DNA from: Thiogranum sp.
Lineage (GTDB): Bacteria > Pseudomonadota > Gammaproteobacteria > DSM-19610
Direction of reading: 5' to 3'
Length of the DNA: 64,000 nt
Assembly: GCA_030148775.1 (NCBI GenBank)
Contig: JASBST010000002.1
Location: forward strand, 33,710-97,709
Position numbers and translations under genes: made by a program. Position 1 is the stretch's first letter; each line of letters opens with the position of its first letter. Positions 8,415 through 18,106 of this stretch are shown here, piece after piece. Under the pieces are notes generated by a model that made no database searches, had not been told where the DNA came from, and was given only the letters and a program-made list of their open reading frames with translations.

Positions 8415-10463
8415 TCAGGGTACGTATACCCCCTGCAGTGCAGCAGTCAATGGCTCAATATACTCCTCGTAATGCTTCCACTTGCAGACAGCGCTTGAAT
8501 ATATCGGCTGACGCACCTGATTATAACTTGCTGTGCGCGTCACGCGCTCTGTTTGATGGAAAGACAGGCATCGACGATCCCAATCCAGACCGCTGAAATC
8601 CACAATCTCGCGAATCGTCGTTTCCGGCGCGTCAATCACCTCTTCGTATACGACATCCTTGATCGGGATGCTCAACGTCCCGGCCCAGTGCGCCATGAGT
8701 CGACGGTATTGCACGTAATAGGCACCCAGACTCTGCAGATCGTATGCATACGGATGCACCCCGGAAAAATCGTGAAAATAACAGGAAAGACAGGTATCAC
8801 GTGGATCGCGTTTGCAATGGATGATGCGCGCGGCAGGAAACAGCAGCCCGATCAGGCCGAGATGCAGGAAATTAGTCGGCATTTTATCGGTGACCCGGCG
8901 CGCATCCGGTGCAAGCTCGGATAGCAGACCGAGGTATTGCTGCGACATGGCGTTGGCCAAATCGGGGCTCAGGCGGGTCGCGCATGCGGGCCGGGCATCG
9001 TCCATGCCTAGTAGATCCCGTAGCTGCACCGCAATACGGTTTATTTCGCGCAATTCGCCAGCGCCGTGCACCTGCGGATGGCTGGCCAGTATCTGCTCAA
9101 TCAAACTGGTACCCGAACGCGGCATGCCAACGATGAATACCGGCCGATCGGATAGCTGCGCCGGCCGTGGCGCCTGCGCCAGAAACTCTTGATCGAAGGT
9201 CTTGATGAGCAGATCTATAAAAGTTGAATGGGCTTCGGCATCGAAGCATTGCCCTTTTATGGTATTACCCAGGCTGAAATGCTCGAATGCCCGGTCGTAC
9301 TGCGCCAATGAATCGTACAATTGGCCGAGCTGGAAGTGCAGACGTGACCGCTGCGCCGACCAGAGCCCGGGCTCCTCGAGCGATTTCTTCAGAATGGAGA
9401 TCGCTTCGCGCTGCCGCCTGGACGTTTTACCGAGAGCGGCGTAAACGGTCGTCACATTCGGATGTCTGCAGCCTGCCGTCACCAACGGGTCGATGATCCG
9501 GAAGGCGGCATCCCGCTGCCCCTTCAGATCCAGAATCGCCGCCTCGCCGGCAAGCGCATCTTCGTAGCCCGGCGATAACGTCCCGGCCCTGCGATACGTC
9601 AACAGGGCACCGTCGAGATCACCGATCTGCCGATAGACGTTGCCGAGGATGACGTGAAGCGCCGGGTTTTGCGGAAGCAGCCGCACCGCTCGCCGCGCAA
9701 ACTCCAGCGCCTGGTCCAGCAGTCCCGTGTCTTTGCAGACATTGGCCAGATTGCCGCAGGCGTCGGCGTAATTCGGCGCAAGCTCAATAGCCTGTAGATA
9801 GCTTCTGCTCGCATCCGCCAGCTCCCCCTGCGCCTGCTGAACAAGGCCCATGGCGTTGTATGCTTCGGGATAATGCGGCCTGTATAACACTGCGCTCTCA
9901 AATTGACCGATTGCCTCGTCAAATCGCCCCAGGTCCTTGAGAACGGTACCCAGGTTGTAACTGGCGATGGCAAAATCGGGTTTCAACCGCAATGTATGCG
10001 CGTAGCTTGTAGCCGCCTCTTCGAGCCTGCCCGCTGTCTGCAGCGCGACGCCCAGATCATTGCAGGCCGCTACGAAACCCGGTTTTAGCAAAACGGCCTT
10101 TCGGAAACACTCGATCGCTTCGTCCAGCCGGCCTTGCGCCTCCAGGACTGTGCCCAGCGCATGATATATCTCCGGCTGAGAACCGGAACCGGAAATCGCC
10201 AGGGCCTCGCGAAAATCCAGTTCAGCATCGGCCAGTCGACCGAGCTGCGCATCGAGCTTCCCCAGCATCAACCAGGCAGCTTGGTCTGCCCTACGTATCT
10301 CGCAGATTGCCCGATAAGCATCCCGGGCCTCTGCGAGACGGTTGGCGGCGATCGCGGCTCGCGCCTGCTCCAGCAGTTTGCCTGTCTCTCTCATCCCAAA
10401 GTTTCGGAAATGACCATCGAACCGCTTCCGGCCGGTGGCGAGCAACCGTTTGGTTGTAATCAT
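8415..10463 (-). CDS. TPR-sulfotransferase fusion protein
   Basis: This 682-residue protein is the third full TPR-sulfotransferase of the window. Residues ~25-400 are about ten TPR units with canonical AxYNLGTVLKDLG-type helices. The sulfotransferase domain follows, with the PAPS loop GMPRSGTSLIEQILASH near residue 445 and CKRDPRDTCLSCYFH as 3'-phosphate motif. The end YNQVRQPIYSSAVCKWKHY matches the paralogues at 1 and 1760. The ATG at 10463 has a TATAAT hexamer about 16 bases upstream (10479-10484) but a weak ribosome site; a later ATG at 10394 is possible. The substrate is unknown; a role in protein or glycan sulfation is inferred from the domain. Confidence 0.92.
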   Translation of the reverse strand: MITTKRLLATGRKRFDGHFRNFGMRETGKLLEQARAAIAANRLAEARDAYRAICEIRRADQAAWLMLGKLDAQLGRLADAELDFREALAISGSGSQPEIYHALGTVLEAQGRLDEAIECFRKAVLLKPGFVAACNDLGVALQTAGRLEEAATSYAHTLRLKPDFAIASYNLGTVLKDLGRFDEAIGQFESAVLYRPHYPEAYNAMGLVQQAQGELADASRSYLQAIELAPNYADACGNLANVCKDTGLLDQALEFARRAVRLLPQNPALHVILGNVYRQIGDLDGALLTYRRAGTLSPGYEDALAGEAAILDLKGQRDAAFRIIDPLVTAGCRHPNVTTVYAALGKTSRRQREAISILKKSLEEPGLWSAQRSRLHFQLGQLYDSLAQYDRAFEHFSLGNTIKGQCFDAEAHSTFIDLLIKTFDQEFLAQAPRPAQLSDRPVFIVGMPRSGTSLIEQILASHPQVHGAGELREINRIAVQLRDLLGMDDARPACATRLSPDLANAMSQQYLGLLSELAPDARRVTDKMPTNFLHLGLIGLLFPAARIIHCKRDPRDTCLSCYFHDFSGVHPYAYDLQSLGAYYVQYRRLMAHWAGTLSIPIKDVVYEEVIDAPETTIREIVDFSGLDWDRRCLSFHQTERVTRTASYNQVRQPIYSSAVCKWKHYEEYIEPLTAALQGVYVP

Positions 10464-10584
10464 TGTCAGTGCCCGCCTATTATACGCACATCGGGCGCTT
10501 GATCAGGCATCGACCCGACGCACATTAACTTACTGAATATAATAATATTTATATCTACACATACATCTGCAGCCCGATTAACCC

Positions 10585-10927
10585 ATGCCGGGACCCAGGC
10601 TACGCATCGTCCATCACATGGCCCGCAGCGGCACCACGGTAATCACTAGGTGCCTGCTCGATGGACGGGGTGCTGATGCTCAGTGAGATCCATCAGCTCG
10701 GCCTGCAGCAGCATAATCCACTGCAACAGGCGGACCAGTGGTTTGACCTGTTCACCGAGAGCGAACGCGAGACGCTTGGAACCCGTCCCTCCCGCTGCGG
10801 CGAGATCCGCCCACCACCCGCCCACGAGCAGGAACCAGCGCTGCTGGAACGCATGGTGAACAATCCGGATTTCCGTGCCGCGATCACCCTGCTGGGCTAC
10901 CCCGAGATCAACGGCCGGGACCGGTAA
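10585..10927 (+). pseudogene. Frameshifted sulfotransferase fragment
   Basis: From the ATG at 10585 the frame reads RIVHHMARSGTTVITRCL, a clear sulfotransferase PAPS loop, then runs into TGA after 33 codons. The continuation is in another frame from 10661 (MDGVLMLSEIHQLGLQQ and so on), so a small indel at about 10654-10660 has split the gene. The second piece ends after 88 residues, far short of a normal sulfotransferase, and its last third looks unrelated, suggesting a further deletion. Its TAA overlaps the ATG of the next gene by one base (TAATG), so translation of the fragment may still feed the downstream gene. Confidence 0.75.
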
Positions 10928-12759
10928 TGCAGGATTTCGCCCGGCAACTTCAGCTCGCTGTCCACCACTTTCAGTCCGGTCAGCTGGAGCAGGCCGAAGG
11001 GCTGGCGAAGACGTTGCTAGCACAGCAACCGGAACATACCGGGCTGCTGCAACTGCGGGGCGAAATCGCGATGCATCGCGCCGATCTCGATGCGGCCCGG
11101 CAGTTCTATGAGCGCGCCGTACAGGCCGCACCAGGCGACCCACAGGCGCAGTTCCGGCTGGCGACATTGCTGTTTGCCAAACGCGACGTCGCCGCGGCCG
11201 AACAGCATTACCGGGAGGCCATCCGGCTCAACCCGGCTTACTGGCAGGCGCGCGCCAATCTCGGCCTGTTGTACCGAGCCGACGGCCGGTTTCACAAGGC
11301 CGCGCTCGAATTCCGACAGCTCCTGCAGACGACACCGGAATTCACCACGGCGTTCTTCTACCTGCTCGACTGCCTGCTGTCGCTCGGCAACCTGGAAAGC
11401 GTCGCAGCGATGTCCGATGAAATACGCGCGGTGGCCGAACGCTGCGCGAGCTCCGACCGGGAACGCGATTTCGCCGCCCTGATGTACCTCGCCCCGCTGG
11501 TCGACCTGCCCCGGCAGGATGTCGACCGGCTGGCGCAGAAGATGGACCGCCTGCTGCACAAGCCCGCGCGTATCGCCGTCGATCACCCGCCGACCGCAAG
11601 CGGACGGCTGAGGATCGGCTATCTGTCACCGGACTTCGGTGACCACCCGATCAGTCACGTCACCCTGCCGATCTTCGCGCAACACGATCGCGACCGCTTC
11701 GAGATCATCGCCTACTCGCTCAATCAGCGTACGCGGGACAATGACAGGGAGTATGTGTCGCGAATCCACGATGATTGTGACGCGTTTGTGGATCTTTCCA
11801 CCAGCGATCCGCAGACCGCCGCACGCCGCATCGCGGCCGATGGAGTAGCCATACTGGTCAACCTTGCCGGCTACATGTCGCCGCTGAGCCTGGAAATCTG
11901 TTCCTGGCGACCGGCACCCGTACAGGCCTACTGGCTGGGTCACGGCTGCGGCCTGGGGCTGTCGTGCATCGACTATGTCATCGCCGATGAGACGGTCCTG
12001 CCGCAACGGCTCGCCACCGGTTATCGCGAGAGAATCGCCTGGCTCCCAGACTGCTATCACTGTGCGGACACGCCGCCGATCGACGAGGCCACGCCGTCGC
12101 GCGCCGCCCACGGGCTCGACGAAGGCGCCTTCGTGTACTGCGCCTTCAACAACCCGAACAAGATCGACCGCGCGGTGTTCGACGTGTGGATGAACATCCT
12201 GCGCCGGGTACCGGGCAGCCAGTTGTGGCTGTCACACCCGGGCAAGGACCCGGCGCTGGCCGACAACCTGCGCGCCGCGGCCGCGGCGCGCAGCATCGAT
12301 GAGCAACGGCTGGTATTCGCCGAGCGGGTACCCGACAAGGCCGCCCATTTCGCCCGGCACCGGCTGGCGGACCTGTTTCTCGACACTTTTTGCTACACTG
12401 CCGCCACCACCGCGATCGATGCCCTATGGTCGGGCCTGCCGATACTGACCCGCCCGGGTGAAGACTTTTATTCGCGCATCTGTGCCTCGCTGGTCACCAA
12501 CGTTGGGCTGGCCGACATGATTTGCGTGTCGACCGCTGAATACGAAGAGCGCGCGGTGGCGCTGGCTGGTGACCCGGATGGACTGGGCCGGATTCGCGAA
12601 CGACTGGCGAGCAGTCGGCACTCAGCACCGTTGTTCGACGCGGCAGACTTTGTTCGCCAGCTGGAGGCCGCCTATACCGAAATGTGGCGTCAGCGTCGAG
12701 ATGGCATGCAGCCTACAAGTTTCCGCATTCCGCGCGACAACTGCGAACCCCGTGCCTGA
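10927..12759 (+). CDS. TPR + O-GlcNAc transferase-like glycosyltransferase (GT41)
   Basis: This 610-residue protein has TPR repeats at residues ~1-150 and a GT41/SPINDLY-type catalytic region from ~229 (RIGYLSPDFGDHPISH) to ~590. Family landmarks include ILVNLAGYMSPLSLEICSWR with APVQAYWLGH, FNNPNKIDRAVFDVW, and FLDTFCYTAATTAIDALWSG with LPILTRPG. Family members attach GlcNAc or another sugar to Ser/Thr of proteins. The usual HxG of the first half (DLxGHT) appears here as NLAGYM, so the substrate or donor may differ. It is coupled to the sulfotransferase fragment by TAATG. A second GT41 protein lies at 24382. Confidence 0.88.
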   Translation: MQDFARQLQLAVHHFQSGQLEQAEGLAKTLLAQQPEHTGLLQLRGEIAMHRADLDAARQFYERAVQAAPGDPQAQFRLATLLFAKRDVAAAEQHYREAIRLNPAYWQARANLGLLYRADGRFHKAALEFRQLLQTTPEFTTAFFYLLDCLLSLGNLESVAAMSDEIRAVAERCASSDRERDFAALMYLAPLVDLPRQDVDRLAQKMDRLLHKPARIAVDHPPTASGRLRIGYLSPDFGDHPISHVTLPIFAQHDRDRFEIIAYSLNQRTRDNDREYVSRIHDDCDAFVDLSTSDPQTAARRIAADGVAILVNLAGYMSPLSLEICSWRPAPVQAYWLGHGCGLGLSCIDYVIADETVLPQRLATGYRERIAWLPDCYHCADTPPIDEATPSRAAHGLDEGAFVYCAFNNPNKIDRAVFDVWMNILRRVPGSQLWLSHPGKDPALADNLRAAAAARSIDEQRLVFAERVPDKAAHFARHRLADLFLDTFCYTAATTAIDALWSGLPILTRPGEDFYSRICASLVTNVGLADMICVSTAEYEERAVALAGDPDGLGRIRERLASSRHSAPLFDAADFVRQLEAAYTEMWRQRRDGMQPTSFRIPRDNCEPRA

Positions 12760-12790
12760 ACGCTACTACCCTAAGACAGGATTAGTAGTT

Positions 12791-12842
12791 GTAACAACCG
12801 GGACAAGAAGACTCCCCTTTGTCTTGCCGGTCCCGGTTGTCT
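12791..12842. terminator. Hairpin between convergent genes
   Basis: An 11-base perfect inverted repeat (ACAACCGGGAC at 12794-12804 and its complement at 12830-12840) encloses a further partial inner stem. It lies between the stop codons of the converging genes at 12759 and 12850 and can end transcription from either side. No long T-run follows on either strand. Confidence 0.6.
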
Positions 12843-12849
12843 CTGTTTA

Positions 12850-13743
12850 CTACTGTGTTTTATTGCGACCTCGCCGCGCTACACCCACCAGTCCCAATAG
12901 CCCGGAACCAAATAACCATACCGCGGGGGGCACGGGAATCGGTGGCGGAGGTGGTTCGACGCTGGTGACTGTAAGTTGGGTGAAATCGAAGTTGGCATTG
13001 AATCCGGGGAACGGGCTCGTGCGCATCGGTGAACCGCCGATACCGATATCCCCGTTGGTGGCATCCGTTACCGTATCCACGACCAGCGGCGTAGTGCCGC
13101 TGGGATTGGTACCCAACATTACCGTGCCGATGTCAGTAGTATTGAACGTGGTAGTGACAATCGGGGCAGGCCCGATCGGTAACGTATAGCTCTGTTTGCC
13201 CGAGGAGAACACCGTATTGTCACTCGCCGCCAGCCCCCCTCCCGTAATCAGGTCGCCCGCCAGACCCGCAAGCGCCAATGGGGTAGCAAGCGGATCATTC
13301 AGATCTACGCCGGCCGTGCTCAGGTGCTCGAAAAATCCGCCCGCATCCAATACGATGCTGACTGGAATACCGTTATTGCCGTTCCAGTTGAAACCCATAT
13401 TGCCAAGGATCAAACTACCCGCGCCGCCCATTCCGTCGCCTATAGCCTGAAATGTGACCGCGGTGGTTATAGCTTCTCCACTGCCAAAAAACGAAAATGG
13501 TGTGACCGATCCAGTGCCACTTTGCGTGAGCAGGTCAAAACTCATCGAACCGCTTACCGGTGTTCGCCAGCCGTACCAAGGACTAACGCTGTTCTGATCG
13601 GTATTATTCAGCGCCGTACCCGTCGGGTTGAGCATTGTTAGCAACCCGCTAAAGTCCATCTGCAGTGATAGCGCAGAGGACACCGACGGCACACTCAAAG
13701 TAGCCGAAATGGCGGCCGCCAGAATCGTTTTCTTTTTCATCAT
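12850..13743 (-). CDS. Secreted protein with PEP-CTERM-like sorting signal
   Basis: This ~297-residue protein has a signal peptide (MMKKKTILAAAISATLSVPS) and a C-terminal tripartite sorting signal: IPVPPAVWLFGSGLLGLVG followed by VARRGRNKTQ. This form is recognised by exosortase-type sorting enzymes. Between them is a ~230-residue domain with blocks such as PWYGWRTPVSGSMSFD, PFSFFGSGEAI and NMGFNWNGNNGIPVSIV, shared with the proteins at 16286 and 19661; I do not know a name for it. The start is placed at 13743 because GGGGAG lies 9 bases upstream; an earlier GTG-like start would precede the signal peptide. It is probably exported and anchored or processed at the cell surface. Confidence 0.85.
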   Translation of the reverse strand: MMKKKTILAAAISATLSVPSVSSALSLQMDFSGLLTMLNPTGTALNNTDQNSVSPWYGWRTPVSGSMSFDLLTQSGTGSVTPFSFFGSGEAITTAVTFQAIGDGMGGAGSLILGNMGFNWNGNNGIPVSIVLDAGGFFEHLSTAGVDLNDPLATPLALAGLAGDLITGGGLAASDNTVFSSGKQSYTLPIGPAPIVTTTFNTTDIGTVMLGTNPSGTTPLVVDTVTDATNGDIGIGGSPMRTSPFPGFNANFDFTQLTVTSVEPPPPPIPVPPAVWLFGSGLLGLVGVARRGRNKTQ

Positions 13744-14069
13744 AGTTGGTCTCCCCGTCCTCCAAAGACGTTTCAAGCCCGTAGTTCTTTAAATCTAGAA
13801 GCAATACCCGCGCCAGTCAAAAAATATTCATAAATATCATATAGTTATTAAAAGTGTAGAACTACTACTGGCATATGACTATAAATTATCTCGACAGCAA
13901 AAGTGTAGGACAAAAAATAACTTTATTCGTAGGAAGAATACCGATACTGTAGAATATTAATATAAAACAGAGGGATACTTCTACCGGTGAGTGTTATGCA
14001 AAGGTAACAGAGTGTAAGATAAAGCGTCACATTCACGGGCCGAACCAAATAGTTCAGCGCCGGTAGGTA

Positions 14070-15044
14070 TTAAGCAAGCAGCTGGGACCAAATACCAACG
14101 ATATCGTCTTTCTCGCGTCGACTGGAATAGGTTTCACGTACAAACCGCGACGCGGCATTCCCCCAAGCGCGAATCCGCCCTGGATCTTTATCGGCTGTTT
14201 GGATGAGTCGCTCAACGCTGTCGGCAAAACCGATAATGTCGCCAATCGGAACCGGGAACGAAAAGTCCGGTTTAAAGTACTCGGAACCGCCCAATCCGTC
14301 GTAACCGGCGACCACACAGCCACTGGCCATGGCCTCCGCCGGAGGCAGTGGACAGCCTTCCGGATATCCGAAACTAAGGAAAAACATCGAATCGCGCATG
14401 ACCGCTGCCACGCCGGCCTCGTCCAAGCCCTCTATGGAAACCACCTGAAAGTCTCTCAGCGCCGCGCGCGCCCTGAGCAACCCCAGCACCTGGACAGCGT
14501 CTTCCGGGTGTTTGCGTGGCATAAAACAGATTTGCCGCTGCTTTGCTTCTGAATAGGTAAAACGCTCGCCAATGGCATTGTGAATACGGAACACCGTTGC
14601 CTTGGGATAAGCGTAGCGCAAGTAAGTTTGACTGTCCTCGGACACTACGATGGTCGCCACATATTCCTGGGGGATAGCGTATGGCAGCACGAATTCTGCG
14701 GCTAGTACGGATGCGACAGAATGCCCGAGAAAGGTGTAATAGCAATTCTGATTAAAAATGACTTTGCGCGCGGCGGGCGAAATCTGCGGCAACCGCGTGA
14801 CATCGAAAGTACGCGGCCCGTAAATTTCCGGAATCACCAAAAAATCGCATTCTCGGACAGTGACGTCGGCAAGATATTCCACCCGAGTGATATTGTCGAA
14901 CCAGTTGCAACGAAACCCAGACTGCGCATGCAGCACGGAGGCAGAAAAACCGCTGCGGTTGAGCACGTCGACATGCCGATATAGAATCTTTACGCCTCCG
15001 GATGCTTTATTATTGTCGGGTGTCAGAACGTATATATGGGGCAT
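14070..15044 (-). CDS. Glycosyltransferase, GT4-like
   Basis: This is a ~324-residue GT-B type glycosyltransferase. The N-terminus MPHIYVLTPDNNKASGGVKI has the nucleotide-binding glycine turn, and the C-terminal half contains SFGYPEGCPLPPAEAMASG, the E-x7-E-like donor-binding region of GT4 enzymes, here with Cys-Pro-Leu-Pro in place of the usual glycine-rich part. It should act on a cytoplasmic glycan or lipid acceptor. The ATG at 15044 is chosen because the family begins at the first beta strand; an in-frame GTG at 15080 would add 12 unconserved residues. It diverges from the CgeB-like gene at 15134. Confidence 0.8.
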   Translation of the reverse strand: MPHIYVLTPDNNKASGGVKILYRHVDVLNRSGFSASVLHAQSGFRCNWFDNITRVEYLADVTVRECDFLVIPEIYGPRTFDVTRLPQISPAARKVIFNQNCYYTFLGHSVASVLAAEFVLPYAIPQEYVATIVVSEDSQTYLRYAYPKATVFRIHNAIGERFTYSEAKQRQICFMPRKHPEDAVQVLGLLRARAALRDFQVVSIEGLDEAGVAAVMRDSMFFLSFGYPEGCPLPPAEAMASGCVVAGYDGLGGSEYFKPDFSFPVPIGDIIGFADSVERLIQTADKDPGRIRAWGNAASRFVRETYSSRREKDDIVGIWSQLLA

Positions 15045-15133
15045 GGTCACCGGTAGACCCACGTCTCGGTCGAAGCACACTTAAAACGCGGATATTACCA
15101 TATCGGTAGGTATCGCGAACATGACAGAAACCC

Positions 15134-16063
15134 ATGCGAATTCTGCTTGCGAAAATGGCGCAATCACCTTATAACCGTTCCATCTGGATGGGTCTCTCCG
15201 CGGCCTTTACCCGTATGGGTCATAAAGTGACGGAAATCGACGCCGCCTTGCTACCAACACCGGAAACACTCGGCCCCAACCGACCAGATCTGTTGTTTGC
15301 CGTGCATGGCGGCAATACTGACCCTAAGGTGCTCCTCCGCTATCGTGACGCGGGGATTGCAACCGCCGTTTATTTGCTGGACGAACCCTACGAGGTGGAC
15401 GCCTCGACACGCTGGGCGCAGGCCTATGAGTGGGTGTTCAGCGTCGACCGCAACACAGTACCGGTGCACAGTGAATATGCGAACGCGCTCCATCTGCCGC
15501 TTGCCTACGACGACGGCGTTTTCAGCCCAAGTGGTGCAAGTATCGAATCCGACATCTTACTATTGGGTTCACCGTTCCCCGCGCGCTTACCTTTCCTGAA
15601 GCCAATCCGAGACCGCTGGGGTGAGCGCGTCACCTGGGTCGGACCGGGTTGGTCGGAGTTCAGCCATGCCGGACGTCATATCGCGGGATTTGTAACCCCT
15701 GAGGACTGCGCACGCTTTTATCGGGGAGCAAAAATTGTTATCAACATCCACCGCGATCCGCACTGGAGCCATTTCGGCAACCTGAATCGGCGCGCATTGT
15801 CGCCGAGTCATCTCAATCCGCGCTTCTGGGAAGCAGGGGCCTGCCGGACCTGCCAATTGTGCAGCTGGCGCAACGATTTGAAAACCTTTGCCCCTAGAAC
15901 ACCGAGTTTTCACAGCCCGGCAGAGCTGACTGATCGTCTCGACTACCTTTTAAGTAACGAAGAAGCGCGCCGGGACAGTGCAAAGCGCTTATACGGCAAG
16001 GTAAGACGCCACACTTATCTGGACCGGGCAACAACGGTGCTCAAGGCTATCGGCAAGTCATAA
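15134..16063 (+). CDS. CgeB-like glycosyltransferase
   Basis: This 309-residue protein fits the CgeB/DUF3880 glycosyltransferase group. It has an N-terminal Rossmann strand MRILLAKMAQSPYNRSIW, then LLDEPYEVDAS, FSVDRNTVPVH and a C-terminal half with GAKIVINIHRDPHW and LNPRFWEAGACRTCQL, the usual acceptor/donor loop (R-x-FE-x-xA-x-G in most members). No membrane segments are visible. Related proteins decorate surface structures such as spore coats or flagella. The substrate is unknown here. Confidence 0.75.
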   Translation: MRILLAKMAQSPYNRSIWMGLSAAFTRMGHKVTEIDAALLPTPETLGPNRPDLLFAVHGGNTDPKVLLRYRDAGIATAVYLLDEPYEVDASTRWAQAYEWVFSVDRNTVPVHSEYANALHLPLAYDDGVFSPSGASIESDILLLGSPFPARLPFLKPIRDRWGERVTWVGPGWSEFSHAGRHIAGFVTPEDCARFYRGAKIVINIHRDPHWSHFGNLNRRALSPSHLNPRFWEAGACRTCQLCSWRNDLKTFAPRTPSFHSPAELTDRLDYLLSNEEARRDSAKRLYGKVRRHTYLDRATTVLKAIGKS

Positions 16064-16179
16064 CCGAGGCCATTTCTCTGCCCCTTGCCGATTATGGCTC
16101 AGACCAGGCCAAGTAGCCGATCGGCCGGCGCTTTTAGCAGACGAACCGGCCCACTTTCCGGCGTCGTTGTTTATATTTA

Positions 16180-16211
16180 AAAAAAAACGGGGCAAGGTTT
16201 CCCTTGCCCCG
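16180..16211 (-). terminator. Rho-independent terminator
   Basis: Read on the minus strand, a 10-base GC-rich stem (CGGGGCAAGG and its complement, 16188-16197 and 16202-16211) is followed by a run of T (the A-run at 16180-16187 on the plus strand). It lies downstream of the gene ending at 16286. Confidence 0.85.
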
Positions 16212-16285
16212 CTTGTACTGCTTACTCAGGCTATTGCCGCCGCTCTATTCACTTCAACAGCGCAAGCCCGCTGCGCGAGCGAGGC

Positions 16286-17125
16286 TCATGCCTTGCGCCT
16301 ACGCGCCACGCCGACCAAGCCCAACAGGCCCGAACCGAACAGCCACACGGCCGCAGGCACCGGTATGGGCGTCACGGAATCAATATGGATGTTGGTTATA
16401 TCGAAGTTGGCGTTGAAGTTCGGGAACGGCCCCGCCCTCATCGGCGAACCACCGATACCGATATCGCTGTTGGTAGCGTCGGTCACGGTGTCGGCAACTA
16501 ACGGCAAGGTTCCACTCGGGTTAGTACCCAGACCGACGGTCCCGATGTCGGTGGTGTTCCAGGTGGTGGTGACCATCGGCGCCGGCCCGATCGGCAGGGT
16601 GTAGCTCGTCTTACCGAAGTTGAACAGGGTATTGTCGCTGGCAGCCAGCGCGCCGGTTCCCGAGATATTCTGCGACGTGGTCACGCCGCCACCGACGGCT
16701 CCGAAGAAGCCTGCAGCGTCTAAGACAATACTTACCGGAATACCGTTGTTACCGTTCCAGTTGAAACCCATGTTGCCCAGCACCAGCGTGCCTGGACCGC
16801 CCGTGCCGTCGCCAATGGCGTCCATGGTGATGGTGGTGGCGATGGCCAAGCCGCTACCGAAGAACGAGAAGGGTGTGACGTCAGCCGTGCCCGAACCCGC
16901 GACGGTATCAAACGAGAAAGTTCCCGTTACCGCGGTACGGCGCTGATACCAAGGGCCGCTGGAAGGAGCATCACCGTTCACCAGCGCCACGCCATCCGGC
17001 TGCAGCATGGTGAATACGCCGGACCAGGACGCGGTGATGGTGTCGGCAGCCGCCGGCACCGCTGCGCCACCGAGAACGGCAGCAACCGCGGAAGCGACGG
17101 CAGTTTTCTGGACTAAATTCTTCAT
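16286..17125 (-). CDS. Secreted protein with PEP-CTERM-like sorting signal
   Basis: This 279-residue paralogue of the protein at 12850 has a signal peptide ending near AVPAAAD and the shared domain (PWYQRRTAVTGTFSFD, PFSFFGSGLAIATTI, NMGFNWNGNNGIPVSIV). It ends in the sorting signal TPIPVPAAVWLFGSGLLGLVG plus a basic tail VARRRKA. GGAGGAG lies 8 bases before the ATG. The product is probably a surface or matrix protein processed by an exosortase that is not in this window. A strong terminator follows. It is closest to the first 280 residues of the 868-residue protein at 19661. Confidence 0.88.
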   Translation of the reverse strand: MKNLVQKTAVASAVAAVLGGAAVPAAADTITASWSGVFTMLQPDGVALVNGDAPSSGPWYQRRTAVTGTFSFDTVAGSGTADVTPFSFFGSGLAIATTITMDAIGDGTGGPGTLVLGNMGFNWNGNNGIPVSIVLDAAGFFGAVGGGVTTSQNISGTGALAASDNTLFNFGKTSYTLPIGPAPMVTTTWNTTDIGTVGLGTNPSGTLPLVADTVTDATNSDIGIGGSPMRAGPFPNFNANFDITNIHIDSVTPIPVPAAVWLFGSGLLGLVGVARRRKA

Positions 17126-18106
17126 CTAAGGACTCCTCCAATTAGGGGTGTTGGTTTTTCACGTTGAGCATTATCGATAATGATCGAGCGGATCTAGTTT
17201 GGCTGCGGTAGTAAAGTTCCCCCACGATAGGTTGCCGAATTTTTCGTAGAACCCAAAATCAGGATTGCAGCCAAACATAGGGCACGCTTCATTACAAAGT
17301 CGACTCGCGACCTTATCACTATTGTGCAAACACTAGACCAACTCCACGAACTCCCGAAGAGTCAATGGCTTGCGAGATGTTACAGGGAAGAATAAAGCCT
17401 TGGTATCACGCAACTGTTAATTCGATCGACAGTTTGCTGGATGAGCCCCGCCCCTGTTTACTTGCGTTAAATAATTAAAAAACATTAGCTTAATAGGCCT
17501 TTGCGACCATTGCCTGCGGCCGCGATTACTGTAAGGAAAGTCGACGCGAAAGCCATCGTTCAAGCCCTGCACCTCTGAGGAGGGAGGACATTCAGCACAA
17601 TGGGGCGGTTCGCCGCTCTGCGTCGGCGTAAAAGCAAACACTACGGCAGCCTCCTAGCACCCCAGCTCCCGAGTCTCGGCACCATTTTCGGCTACCCTGT
17701 CACGGATGATCCCGAGCTTAATTTTGGCTCCGATCAATTCTTGCTTGCTCGGCGTGTGGCGTTACATCTTTATGCACCTTGATCCGACAGGTTGTAGGTG
17801 GACGTTTCTGACTCCAGTCTAGCGGTTAATTTGTAGCATCACGCCGCAGCTAGGCTGCTTGACAGCGTATAAACTGGTGCTTACGCTAGCAAAGATTGTC
17901 TACCGGCTATGCCAAGGGGTTCGCAATACCGCTGAATTTCAATCTCGCCATAAGTGCGGTGACTTAGCGTTACGTAAAAAAATATTATTTTTACCATATC
18001 CGCCCAGCGCGCCATCAGGCCGACCCGGGTGGCTTTGCTAGAACAATTCCAAATTGAGATTGTGCCCCTTGCGGCACACGTCAGGGTGACACGGAGGAGA
18101 TTAAGA
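17126..18106. other. Long noncoding stretch
   Basis: About 980 bases separate the divergent PEP-CTERM-like gene and the FadL gene. Short open frames here (for example 17417-17641 on the minus strand and 17600-17782 on the plus strand) show no recognisable motif, start site or composition of a gene. The stretch holds AT-rich parts around 17455-17500 and 17975-18000 and should contain the promoters of both neighbours. I see no RNA gene. Confidence 0.6.

Noticed and set aside
17417..17782. Short open frames in the 17.1-18.1 kb gap
   Set aside because: No motif, start site or homologue could be recognised; treated as noncoding.
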